Positions 25,918-33,581 of a DNA stretch of 64,000 nt are shown here, piece by piece. Each line of letters begins with the position of its first letter. The first letter of the stretch is position 1. This stretch comes from Solwaraspora sp. WMMD406 (GTDB lineage Bacteria > Actinomycetota > Actinomycetes > Mycobacteriales > Micromonosporaceae). The notes beneath the pieces were generated by a model. It saw only the letters and a list, made by a program, of their open reading frames with translations. It was not told the origin of the DNA and ran no database searches. The position numbers and the translations under genes are program-made. Where the stretch lies: NCBI RefSeq assembly GCF_029626025.1, contig NZ_JARUBF010000001.1, positions 5,736,001-5,800,000 on the forward strand, given 5' to 3'.

Positions 25918-26549
25918 CCACCGACCCGGCACCGGCCGAGCCGGAAGCGTCGGCGGCAGCCAAGCCGGAGGGGTCGGCGGTAGCCAAGCCGGAGGGGTCG
26001 GCGGCGGCGCGGTTCCGGCTGCCGGCGGCCGCGCCCGAGCCGGTCAGCGACGCCGAACGCGCGGCGTTCGCGCAGCTCGCCCGCGAATCACTACCGGCGG
26101 TACGGGCCAGCGCCCAGTCCTGGCGCAACGGGCTGACCGCCCTGGTCAGCCTGGCCGCCGCCGGAGTCTTCGTACAGGGCCGCTCCGCCACCGCCGACCT
26201 GACGACGACTTGGCGCGGGGTGGTCACCGTGCTGATCGGTGGCGGTCTGGTCGCCGCCGGGATCGGCCTCTGGTACGCCCTCGCCGCCGAGGCCGGTGGT
26301 CGGGCGGCCCCGCTGACGCTGGCCGACATCCACAACCGGCACGCCTCGGTCGAGGCGTACCAGGTGGCGCAGGCCAACCGGGCGGCCGGCCGGCTGCACC
26401 GGGCCCGAATCGCCCTCGGGGTGTCGTTGGCGCTGCTGATCGCCGGCGCCCTGGTCACCTGGTGGGCCCCGGCCACCCCGGCGTCGACCCCGCCTGCAAC
26501 GCCCGCCGCCGGGCAAGTCAGCGATCAGGCGCCGCAAACCGCCGGGTAG
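25914..26549 (+). CDS. Membrane protein with three helices, partner of the zinc-ribbon protein
   Basis: A 211-residue protein. The first 45 residues are Ala/Glu/Pro-rich with duplicated AKPEGSA units, followed by VSDAERAAFAQLARESLPAVRASAQSWRNGL and membrane segments at about 68-85, 95-120 and 158-180, then a short Pro/Thr tail. The GTG start overlaps the previous stop. The arrangement opposite the CHAT gene suggests a membrane sensor or effector, but no family was recognised. Confidence 0.75.
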   Translation: MTTDPAPAEPEASAAAKPEGSAVAKPEGSAAARFRLPAAAPEPVSDAERAAFAQLARESLPAVRASAQSWRNGLTALVSLAAAGVFVQGRSATADLTTTWRGVVTVLIGGGLVAAGIGLWYALAAEAGGRAAPLTLADIHNRHASVEAYQVAQANRAAGRLHRARIALGVSLALLIAGALVTWWAPATPASTPPATPAAGQVSDQAPQTAG

Positions 26550-26602
26550 TTGTCAGCACCCGCTGTCCCACGTGACTTGTCTACTCCGCGTAGCAGGGCG
26601 AC

Positions 26603-27628
26603 TCATGCGGCGGCTCCTTTGGGTGTTCCGTACGGTCCGCCGACTTCAGTGAGGATGCGTTCGGCCAGCGCCGCGAAATCGTTAGCCGCGGCTCTGACTG
26701 CCGCTTGATGCCCACCGAATGCGCCATCGGCTGGTTTAAGCGCGAAAACCGGTTTGTGAGCCTCGTACGACAACGGCATCAGACTGCGATAGTGCTTGAG
26801 CTGGGCAAGACAGTACGGATCCCCGTCCACCGAGGGGGCAGGTTCGCTTATGTCGAGAACGGATGTCCGGTACACCTCTGGGATCCGGGCCATCCACCGC
26901 TGATAAGCCTGAACCGGCTGGCCGAGCCGTACGCCGTGGCCCAGCACTACGTAGCCGGCCGGGGTCATCTGACCAGCTGGCAACTTCAGTTCGGCATCCG
27001 GATTGCGCGGGAGACGTGCCCGCCATTCGGCGCGCCAGTTCCGCAGTGCCGGGCCGAGGTTCTGCAGGCCCTGCACGCTGAACAGGTCGGGTGCCAACGG
27101 GATCACGACATGATCGGCCGAGATCAACGCAGCTCGGTTGATCGCACCAAGGTTGGGGCCGACGTCGACGAGCACCACATCGGCTTCGGTCCGTCGGCTG
27201 GCCCGATCGAGCAACCGCCAGAAGGCGGAGATGACCCGAAAGGCCCGCTCCTTGCCGTCCAGGCAGTCCGGCCACTGGTTGGACAGCTCGTCCTCGAACT
27301 TGGACAAGGTCAGATCGCCGGGGAGCAGGTGCAGCCGGTCATCGACGGCTACGAGGGACGGATCAGCGATGTCACCCAGGCCACGAATCAGCGGAGAAAG
27401 GCTGCCGTACACGGTATGGCCGCGTTCGGTGAGTGCCTTGCCGGCGGGCCACAGCTCGACCAACTGTTCCTCGTCCAGGAAGTTGGCCGTCAGGTTCGCC
27501 TGCGGGTCCAAGTCGGCGGCGACCACCCGCAAGCCCTTTCCCGCCATCATCCACGCCAGGTGGTAGACCAGCGACGTCTTACCGACGCCACCCTTGTTGT
27601 TGAAAAAGGCAATCACCGGTGCGGTCAT
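26603..27628 (-). CDS. ParA-family ATPase
   Basis: A 341-residue ATPase with the deviant Walker A motif FFNNKGGVGKTSL at residues 8-20, switch region ADLDPQANLTANFL, Walker B-like VVLVDVGPNLGAINRAAL and the extra helices typical of larger ParA homologues. No ParB gene is next to it; instead it overlaps by 4 bases with the preceding AlbA_2 gene, so both are co-translated. Plasmid-type partition is therefore unlikely; the pair resembles modules in defence islands where ParA-like ATPases are combined with other effectors. Function inferred only at family level. Confidence 0.9.
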   Translation of the reverse strand: MTAPVIAFFNNKGGVGKTSLVYHLAWMMAGKGLRVVAADLDPQANLTANFLDEEQLVELWPAGKALTERGHTVYGSLSPLIRGLGDIADPSLVAVDDRLHLLPGDLTLSKFEDELSNQWPDCLDGKERAFRVISAFWRLLDRASRRTEADVVLVDVGPNLGAINRAALISADHVVIPLAPDLFSVQGLQNLGPALRNWRAEWRARLPRNPDAELKLPAGQMTPAGYVVLGHGVRLGQPVQAYQRWMARIPEVYRTSVLDISEPAPSVDGDPYCLAQLKHYRSLMPLSYEAHKPVFALKPADGAFGGHQAAVRAAANDFAALAERILTEVGGPYGTPKGAAA

Positions 27629-28827
27629 CGCGCCTCCCTGATGATGACGCCAACGTACGAGGGGTCCGGGGTGAACTCAGGTCGGGGGTTTCCGTTGTCC
27701 GACAGTGTGCGCCGGGCGATCTCCAGGCCCGCTCCGAACTTCTGTACGTACCCGAGGCCGGCCGCCGCTTCGGCGAGGATGGGATTACGGTAGTCAGTGA
27801 CGCCCGGCCGGCCGAAGTTCTCCACGGTGACAGCGCCATAGGGGCCGCCCGGCGAGTAAACCTCGACCCGGTCGTCGTACCAGGTGATCCGCACCGGCGA
27901 ATTGGTGCCCTCGTAGTTGCGGTGCAGCACCGCATTTCGGGTGAGCTGCTGCAACGCCGCCAAGGGGTAGTCCGCCCGGCGGGCATCGCGCAGGGTCTCG
28001 CCGATCTGCACAGATATATGAATGTTCAACTTGATCAGCTCGTCGAGTTCGCGCAGCAGGTCCGGCAGTGCGCCGCTGAGCCGGCGTTCGCTGCTGATCG
28101 GAGCGCTCAGGTCGCCGCCCTGCACTCGGAGGAACTGGATGTACGCCCCCGGTAAAAGACGGGTCGGCTCCACGCCAAGGATCAGCAGACCGGCGTTGGT
28201 TGGCACGCCCTCTACAGTCGCCAGCCGCAGTGACGCCAGCCGCTGCTCGATGGTCCGGCCATTGGCCGCAAGCACGTCCTGCGGCAGGACGCTTGGCAGG
28301 TATTCGCGCTCGAACAGCGTCAGATCAAGGTCATCCAGGGCGGCACCGACTGCGGGGCGACTATCGAATGGCAGGTCGGCAGCGCGCTTACGCTCGGCAA
28401 GCCGGCGCTCCTCGTCCGCGGTGGCGATCGCCCGACGCGGTCCCACCCTGATCCACACCTGGCCATTGAACCGCACCGGCGGGCTGGGGCTAGGTTCCAC
28501 CTCGACCACGGCCACCGCCTGACCGTCGACCTCCAGCCTCCGAACGCTCATGATCGGTGGTGGCAGGATTCGGCCCTGTCCCCGCAGGTCTGCGAGCTCC
28601 TGCAGCAGCCGGTCGGTGACGCTCAACCCGGCGGGCCGGCCGGCATCGGTCGCGCCGATGAAAAGCACACCGGAACCACGGTGGTCGGGCAGATCGTTGG
28701 CGAACGCACAGATGGCCTGGCAGGCCCGGTCCTTGGTTTCGGCCGTCCTCAGCGACTCCTTACGCTCGACCTGGTCGCTCTCCAGATCGGCGAGCAGCCG
28801 CAAAAGTTCGTCCGTGCTTCGCGCCAT
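27625..28827 (-). CDS. AlbA_2/Schlafen-like ATP-binding protein
   Basis: A 400-residue protein. The N-terminal AlbA_2 domain (about residues 1-130) has ESDQVERKESL, then FANDLPDHRGSGVLFIGATDAGRPAGL and IWIRVGPRRAIATADEERRLAER. A middle helical region is followed by a GHKL-type ATPase-like C-terminal domain with LQQLTRNAVLHRNYEGTNSPVRITWYDDRVEVYSPGG and NPILAEAAAGLGYVQKFGAGL. Related bacterial proteins (called divergent AAA or RecG-like) are frequent in defence and mobile regions. It overlaps the ParA start by 4 bases. GGCAGG lies 13 bases upstream of the ATG, a weak ribosome site. Nothing gene-like was seen in the 275 bases upstream. Confidence 0.88.
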   Translation of the reverse strand: MARSTDELLRLLADLESDQVERKESLRTAETKDRACQAICAFANDLPDHRGSGVLFIGATDAGRPAGLSVTDRLLQELADLRGQGRILPPPIMSVRRLEVDGQAVAVVEVEPSPSPPVRFNGQVWIRVGPRRAIATADEERRLAERKRAADLPFDSRPAVGAALDDLDLTLFEREYLPSVLPQDVLAANGRTIEQRLASLRLATVEGVPTNAGLLILGVEPTRLLPGAYIQFLRVQGGDLSAPISSERRLSGALPDLLRELDELIKLNIHISVQIGETLRDARRADYPLAALQQLTRNAVLHRNYEGTNSPVRITWYDDRVEVYSPGGPYGAVTVENFGRPGVTDYRNPILAEAAAGLGYVQKFGAGLEIARRTLSDNGNPRPEFTPDPSYVGVIIREAR

Positions 28828-29102
28828 GTCGGTGAGCCTGCCTTACCTAGCGGCCCGGCTGCCACGCCGGACGGGTTGCGGGTGGGCTGGCCCGGCAAGC
28901 CACACGCCAGGCCTCCCCGTTTGGTTGCAGTGCTTCATCTTGCCAAACATCGGCGCAGGTAGTGGTAACGACTCAGCCGGTGCTGACAGCAGGTGACTCT
29001 GCTCGAAGAACGGGTGCCCGCAGGGCATACCTGCGCGGGTCTACCTAGCGACGCGGGCACGGTCAGCGGCGTACAGCTCGGTTGAGCCGCTGACCTGACC
29101 GA

Positions 29103-29300
29103 TCACTCGGTGTCATGCAACTCTGGTCGGTGCTGCTTGATCCACCGCTCGACGTCCTCGGTGCGCCAGATCCGGCCCACTGACAGCACCACCACCGGGT
29201 CCGGGAACGACTTCGAGTTGGTGATCTGGTAGGCGCGGGTACGCGAGACGCCGAGCATCTCCTGCACCTCCTGGCTCGCCATCAGACGAAGCTCTCCCAT
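29103..29300 (-). CDS. AlpA/excisionase-like helix-turn-helix protein
   Basis: A 65-residue DNA-binding protein: MASQEVQEMLGVSRTRAYQI forms the helix-turn-helix and FPDPVVVLSVGRIWRTEDVERWI the wing and C-terminal helix, the layout of AlpA/Xis-type MerR-like proteins. Such genes act as excisionases or as regulators of neighbouring small-gene clusters; no integrase is present here. Start at ATG 29300 (an in-frame ATG seven codons on also fits). The divergent control region is rich in inverted repeats. Confidence 0.8.
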   Translation of the reverse strand: MGELRLMASQEVQEMLGVSRTRAYQITNSKSFPDPVVVLSVGRIWRTEDVERWIKQHRPELHDTE

Positions 29301-29313
29301 ACCGCCACGGTAA

Positions 29314-29380
29314 GAGCATGCGAACTGAACACATGTTCTCTGATCAGATGCACTCTTCAGATGCTCTACGCATGTAGACT
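29314..29380. promoter_or_regulatory. Divergent promoter/operator region with inverted and direct repeats
   Basis: This unusually A/T-containing stretch holds GAACACATGTTC, two CAGATGC copies 13 bases apart (29345 and 29358), GAGCAT...ATGCTC arms, and TAGACT at 29375-29380 as a possible -10 element about 39 bases before the DivIVA-like gene start. It separates the HTH gene (-) from the small-gene operon (+), so autoregulation by the HTH protein is plausible. Confidence 0.5.
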
Positions 29381-29418
29381 CATCATCCGAGTAGCACTCG
29401 ACGTTCGGGGAGGAAGTC

Positions 29419-29742
29419 GTGGAGCAGCGGAGCAGGCGGGGGCGGGTGGTGCCCCGGCAGGGCGTACTCGTGGAGCCGTGGCAGGTCAGGGCGGTGCAGT
29501 TCGAGACGCGGTGGCGTGGGCTGGACCCGGCGGCGGTGTACGCGTACCTGCGGCAGGTCGCCGACGAGCTGGACCGGCTCACCCGGCAGGCCGCCGTCGA
29601 CCGCGCCGAGGCCGACCGATTCCGCGAAGGGTTGCGGCAGTGGCGGCAACGGCACGTCGGCTGCCGCTTCAACGACCCGCCCGCCGGCGTCTACCGCTCG
29701 GAACACCAGCGCCAGACCGGCGGCAACGGAGGTCACTGGTGA
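29419..29742 (+). CDS. Small DivIVA-domain protein
   Basis: A 107-residue protein whose central part, VQFETRWRGLDPAAVYAYLRQVADELDRLTRQ, matches the N-terminal DivIVA/Wag31 lipid-binding and coiled-coil start (the usual form is VxFxxxxRGYDxxxVDxFL). A short coiled coil follows to about residue 82. DivIVA proteins mark curved membranes at hyphal poles; this one is far shorter than the roughly 250-residue Wag31, so it is an accessory homologue. GGGGAGG lies 6 bases before the GTG start. First gene of a chain of six overlapping small genes. Confidence 0.8.
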   Translation: MEQRSRRGRVVPRQGVLVEPWQVRAVQFETRWRGLDPAAVYAYLRQVADELDRLTRQAAVDRAEADRFREGLRQWRQRHVGCRFNDPPAGVYRSEHQRQTGGNGGHW

Positions 29743-29981
29743 GCGACGAGCCGCGCTGGACCATCCACCTGCCGACCCGACTCACCAGCATCGAAGCCGC
29801 CGCCCGGTTCGCCGCCGCGCTGCGGGACTCGCTGGCCCACCTCGACGTCGTCGACTTCGCCGACACCACGCTGTCCGCCACCGACCGCCCGTCGCTGCGT
29901 ACCCGGGTATGGGGTGACCTCGACCCTGACCCGGGCGGCGGCGACCCGGTCAGCGACCGCACCGCGCCGGCCGATGGCTGA
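29739..29981 (+). CDS. Small protein, unknown function
   Basis: An 80-residue protein: WTIHLPTRLTSIEAAARFAAALRDSLAHLDVVDFADTTL suggests a compact alpha/beta fold with an exposed acidic Gly/Pro tail. GTG start overlaps the previous stop (GTGA). Its end overlaps the next gene by 8 bases. Family not recognised, though the operon order looks familiar from Micromonosporaceae genomes. Confidence 0.7.
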   Translation: MSDEPRWTIHLPTRLTSIEAAARFAAALRDSLAHLDVVDFADTTLSATDRPSLRTRVWGDLDPDPGGGDPVSDRTAPADG

Positions 29982-30177
29982 CCCCATCCCCCGCCAGGTC
30001 GAAATCGACCACCTAACGGAGCTGGTCGACCGGCACCCACCGCGCGCCGACGGCTGCGCCTGCGGCGACCCGCTCACCGGCACCGGCCGCTGCTGGCGCA
30101 CCGACGTCGCGCTCACCCGGCTACACAATCTCGGCGTCCACATCGTCGCCGTCGACCAGTCGGAGGATGCCGGATGA
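29974..30177 (+). CDS. Small Cys-containing protein, unknown function
   Basis: A 67-residue protein: EIDHLTELVDRHPPRADGCACGDPLTGTGRCW followed by TDVALTRLHNLGVHIVAVD. Three Cys in CACGDP...RCW could bind a metal. It overlaps genes on both sides (8 and 4 bases), so translation is coupled along the operon. Confidence 0.65.
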   Translation: MADPIPRQVEIDHLTELVDRHPPRADGCACGDPLTGTGRCWRTDVALTRLHNLGVHIVAVDQSEDAG

Positions 30178-30389
30178 GCCTGCACGTCCCGGTCCGCCCC
30201 AGCTGGGTCTGCGCCGGCTGCGGGCACGCCTGGCCGTGCCTGGACAGCCGGCGACAACTCACAATCGAGTACGCCGACGCCCGCGTCTCCCTGTCGATCT
30301 ACCTCGCTACCAACATGTTCGAGGCGATGGCCGACCTGCCCGCCGGGCACGGCGGTGACCTCCGCTCGCGTTTCCTCGGCTGGCTGTGA
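30174..30389 (+). CDS. Small Cys-rich protein, unknown function
   Basis: A 71-residue protein with PSWVCAGCGHAWPC, a four-residue spaced Cys pair plus a third Cys, followed by RRQLTIEYADARVSLSIYLATNMFEAMADL. I recall this C-x2-C...WPC pattern from small actinobacterial proteins encoded next to the preceding type. Coupled by 4-base overlaps on both sides. Confidence 0.7.
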   Translation: MSLHVPVRPSWVCAGCGHAWPCLDSRRQLTIEYADARVSLSIYLATNMFEAMADLPAGHGGDLRSRFLGWL

Positions 30390-30586
30390 TGCCGTTGTCG
30401 ACCCTGCGCCCCGGCGACGAACCGATGCACTACGACGACGGCTCACACCGCTGGATCCCGCCCGACCCTGACTACGACCAAGCGGCCTGGGACGACCGGG
30501 TACGCGAACACCAAAGTGAGCACCGCCGGCACCCGGATCCGCCCCCGCCCCGCTACCGTCTCATCCGGAGAGCCGCCGCCCGGTGA
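30386..30586 (+). CDS. Small hydrophilic protein, unknown function
   Basis: A 66-residue protein beginning at GTG 30386 (overlap with previous stop) or the adjacent ATG. It is rich in Asp, Pro, His and Arg (MHYDDGSHRWIPPDPDYDQAAWDDRV), with a basic C-terminus. Likely the last of the tiny coupled genes. Confidence 0.6.
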   Translation: MMPLSTLRPGDEPMHYDDGSHRWIPPDPDYDQAAWDDRVREHQSEHRRHPDPPPPRYRLIRRAAAR

Positions 30587-30626
30587 GGCGGCCCGGCCGC
30601 ACACCAGCGGAAAGAAGGGGGTCGAC

Positions 30627-31508
30627 GTGGCCCAGGCTGCGATCGTGCGACGAGTGTCCGCCGCCCGCGCTGCGAGCGTCGCTGGAGCATGGCCGGCGGC
30701 AGCGGCCGCTGTCGGCACCCTGGCCGCTGTGCTGGTGCTGGCCCGCCAGGCCCGCCCCGTCGTCGAGGCCGCCGCCTGGTCGTGGCGCTTCGCCGAGCAG
30801 GCACCGACCACCATCATCGGCCCGATCGGCACCGCCCGGCTGGCCGGCTGTGCGCTGCTGGTCGCGGTGCTGGTCGCCGGCTGGCACGCGGCAGCGGCGC
30901 TCGGTGCGGGCACCGCCGTCGCGGCCGAGCTGGCACTGCTGGTCACCGGGGTACGCGACCATGCGGCACCCGGTTGGCACCTCCTGCTCGCCGTGGTCGT
31001 CGCCGTACCGCTGGGCGGGTCACTGCTGCTTGCCGCCCGTGATGGCCGCGAGCAACGACCGCTTCCGGGTCGGTTCTGGGCCGCAGCGGCCGCGATGGGG
31101 CTGTGTGCATCGCTCAGCGCCGCCGGTACGCCGCTGGTAGCGGAGCAGTCCGACGGCCTCGTGCTCATCAGCAACATTCCGGTGGCGCGCATCGGGTTCG
31201 GCGCTCTGGCGTTGATCGCGCTGTTCAGTCTCGCGGCCGTGTCGGCGCTGCCGGCAGCCGTACGCCGCCGGGCAGTGGTGCTGCTGGCGACGGTGGCGGC
31301 CCTGCTGGCCACGACGCAGCTCGGCTACGACAGAGCGTTCGTGTCGGTGATCGACCACCCGGTCCTGGTCAACCAGCCGGTCATGGCGTTGATGCTGGCC
31401 GCCGTGGCAGCGACGGTGGTGCTGGCGCTCGGCGCACTCGCGGTACGCCTGCGAGAGGGACCAACGGACTTCGACCGCAGCCCGGGAGATCACCTCAGAT
31501 CATCTTGA
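30627..31508 (+). CDS. Polytopic membrane protein (DUF2637-like layout)
   Basis: A 293-residue protein with about eight hydrophobic segments and few motifs, e.g. AGAWPAAAAAVGTLAAVLVL, ARLAGCALLVAVLVAGW, HLLLAVVVAVPLGGSLLL and PVMALMLAAVAATVVLAL. GAAGGGGG precedes the GTG at 30627, which I prefer over an upstream in-frame GTG at 30516 buried in the previous gene. It ends the small-gene operon and overlaps the convergent nuclease-like gene by 14 bases. Function unknown. Confidence 0.65.
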   Translation: MAQAAIVRRVSAARAASVAGAWPAAAAAVGTLAAVLVLARQARPVVEAAAWSWRFAEQAPTTIIGPIGTARLAGCALLVAVLVAGWHAAAALGAGTAVAAELALLVTGVRDHAAPGWHLLLAVVVAVPLGGSLLLAARDGREQRPLPGRFWAAAAAMGLCASLSAAGTPLVAEQSDGLVLISNIPVARIGFGALALIALFSLAAVSALPAAVRRRAVVLLATVAALLATTQLGYDRAFVSVIDHPVLVNQPVMALMLAAVAATVVLALGALAVRLREGPTDFDRSPGDHLRSS

Positions 31509-32145
31509 CCTTGTCGAGGAAGACCTGCCAACTCGCGCTGCGGGCGGCCGGTGGCTGGAACAGCAGCCGATGGACAACGATCTCCTCTGCGACCCGTGGG
31601 CTGTCGGAGACCTCGTACGACCGGAAGTTGGCCCTGGCCCCCGCAGGCCGGACCGCTTTCCTCAGTTGTTCCTTCGCGTTCCGGATCTTGCCGACGTCCT
31701 TGCCCGTGTACTGGTCGGGCAGCCGCCAGGACCGGTGAACCGCCCGCACCGCCGTCGGGAAGAGAAACCACCACGCCTCGGTCTCCCAGGCCGGCACCAC
31801 GGCAAGGACCGGCCAGGGCAACGGGCGGAACGCACCCTCGACCTTCTTGATCAAAGCCTGGTGCGCCGGCTCCACGTCATCGGCGTCCTCGTGCATCAGC
31901 ACCGCACGGATCGGAGACCGTACGGCCTGCGCCCGCAGGACCGCGCTGACGCGGGTCGTCTGGCTCGGGATCCGGTCCGGCGGAACCTTGCGCACCAACG
32001 CCATCGGCTTACGTAGCGGCTTCAGGCTGCCTTTCGGCAGGTCAGGACGCAACGCCGAGACGAGGATGCAGACCACCTGGCGGTCGTTGTCATCCTCGCC
32101 CAGCACGACGACAATCGGCTGCTGCTGGCCGCGTGCTCTACTCAC
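31495..32145 (-). CDS. TOPRIM-like putative nuclease partner of the AAA ATPase
   Basis: A 216-residue protein with features resembling DUF4276/TOPRIM-type partners of AAA ATPases: VVVLGEDDND (Glu17, Asp18 and Asp21), LMHEDADD (Asp87 and Asp89, DxD) and VVPAWETEAWWFL (Glu121 and Glu123). In TOPRIM nucleases Glu and DxD coordinate magnesium. The GTG start overlaps the ATPase stop (GTGA), so the two are made together. I infer an OLD-, PARIS- or RloB-like two-protein defence system; family membership needs profile searching. Confidence 0.72.
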   Translation of the reverse strand: MSRARGQQQPIVVVLGEDDNDRQVVCILVSALRPDLPKGSLKPLRKPMALVRKVPPDRIPSQTTRVSAVLRAQAVRSPIRAVLMHEDADDVEPAHQALIKKVEGAFRPLPWPVLAVVPAWETEAWWFLFPTAVRAVHRSWRLPDQYTGKDVGKIRNAKEQLRKAVRPAGARANFRSYEVSDSPRVAEEIVVHRLLFQPPAARSASWQVFLDKVKMI

Positions 32146-33353
32146 TCTGGGCAACCACCCAGCGCACCGGTGAACCACAGCTCGCCGAGCCCGATCTCGC
32201 CATGCAGTTCCCGTTCCATGGCCCGCACCGTGTCCGGGTCGATCGCCGGGATCCGCGACGCGGCGTCCTCGCCACGTTCACAGACGATCAACTCGTCGGG
32301 GGTCAGCCGGTTTACCAGCGGCGGCGAGTGTGTCGCAATCAGGAACTGGGTGCGTTCGGACGCCTCGCGCAGCAACTCGACCAACCGGTCGAGGATGTGG
32401 GGATGCAGGCCGTGGTCGATCTCCTCGATACAAGTGAGACGCGGCGGCGCCGGGTCGTAGAGCAGAGCGAGCAGCGCAAGAGCCCGGATCGAGCCGTACG
32501 ACGCCTCCTGCAAGGTCGTCGCACCCGGCAGCCCACGCTCCACCAGGGTGAGTACGGTCCCCTCACCGGCACCACCGATCGGCCGGAACTGCAGGGCTTC
32601 CAAGCCCGGGATGAAGGCTCGCGCGTCGCGCTGCAGCGCGGCGAACTGGTCGCTGTGCTCATCGGCCAGGTAAGCGAGGAACGACGCCAGGTTGCTGGCG
32701 TCGTTGGCCAGCTGCCGGCTGCGCTGCTCCGTCGATGGCAGGCGGGCCGCAGCCACGTCGATGTCGAACACCCGGAAACTGGCGAACATGTCAGCGAGCG
32801 CTTCGACCTGCTCGCCGCCCTCCTCGGCACTGAGTTTGGGCAACGTCGACAATCCCAGCGAACCCTCGCGCAGACTGGCTTTCCGCTCCCCACCCTCGGG
32901 GCCATGGAAGGTGACCTGGTTGCCGGAGACCGCGATACGCCGGCCCGGGCCAGCGGTCCGCTTGAACGCGAATGTCTCAGAGCGCTGCAGGAAGTAGCGC
33001 TCCGTCTGGCCGCGTAGCTTTCCCCGGGACACACCGAGCTGGTAGTTGTCGGTGGCCCGCAAATTGCTGTTCTTGGTGACAGCGGCCTCCACCTCGATGG
33101 TGATGCTGGGCCGCTGGTCGCCACCGCCCCGGAACAGCACCCGGTCGAATCCACCGCGTCGCTCCAGCGCGGGCCCGAGGTCCTCCCGGGTGGCGTCGCC
33201 GAGGAAGGCGATCACGTCGAGGAGGTTGGACTTACCGGCGCCGTTGGGTCCGACGAGTACGTTGAGCGCGGCGAGCCGCACCTCCACCGCCCGAAGGCTG
33301 CGAAAGTTGCTCACCTTGAGCCTGAGCAGGTACGGGGGATGTCGGACGGCCAC
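32142..33353 (-). CDS. AAA (AAA_21/RecF-like) ATPase
   Basis: A 403-residue ABC-type ATPase: LKVSNFRSLRAVEVRL at the start, Walker A VGPNGAGKSNLL (residues 34-45), a long helical insert (about 130-260), the signature-like ASYGSIRALALLALL, Walker B LTCIEEIDHGLHPHILD with catalytic Glu, and the switch His in FLIATHSPPLVNRL. The size and order fit the OLD-like or PARIS AriA ATPases that pair with a nuclease, and such a partner follows directly with a 4-base overlap. GTG start at 33353; no strong ribosome site is visible. Confidence 0.88.
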   Translation of the reverse strand: MAVRHPPYLLRLKVSNFRSLRAVEVRLAALNVLVGPNGAGKSNLLDVIAFLGDATREDLGPALERRGGFDRVLFRGGGDQRPSITIEVEAAVTKNSNLRATDNYQLGVSRGKLRGQTERYFLQRSETFAFKRTAGPGRRIAVSGNQVTFHGPEGGERKASLREGSLGLSTLPKLSAEEGGEQVEALADMFASFRVFDIDVAAARLPSTEQRSRQLANDASNLASFLAYLADEHSDQFAALQRDARAFIPGLEALQFRPIGGAGEGTVLTLVERGLPGATTLQEASYGSIRALALLALLYDPAPPRLTCIEEIDHGLHPHILDRLVELLREASERTQFLIATHSPPLVNRLTPDELIVCERGEDAASRIPAIDPDTVRAMERELHGEIGLGELWFTGALGGCPE

Positions 33354-33581
33354 GGCAGCAGGCTACCCGCTCGGCGCAGCGCCGCCAGCCAGGCGCAGCA
33401 AGTTGCCCGCTTCGAATTGCCAAGGACACAGCCAGTCGCCCTCCGAGGTGTCCGATAACCGCCTCCGGCGGGCCGAACGAACACCCGACAACTCGTACGC
33501 CTGGCCGTTGTCCATTGACGCGCACTCTGGTTGCATTGCCCGGGTTCGAGGAGTGTGCACACTAGACGGGAGTAGCCGACG

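Noticed and set aside
26603-27628. A plasmid or chromosomal partition locus
   Set aside because: No ParB gene, no parS-like 16-bp palindrome noticed, and the ParA gene is coupled to an AlbA_2 gene instead.
29103-31508. Integrative element inferred from the AlpA-like gene
   Set aside because: No integrase, replication gene, tRNA or attachment-site repeat was found in or near the region, so only a regulatory role is claimed.
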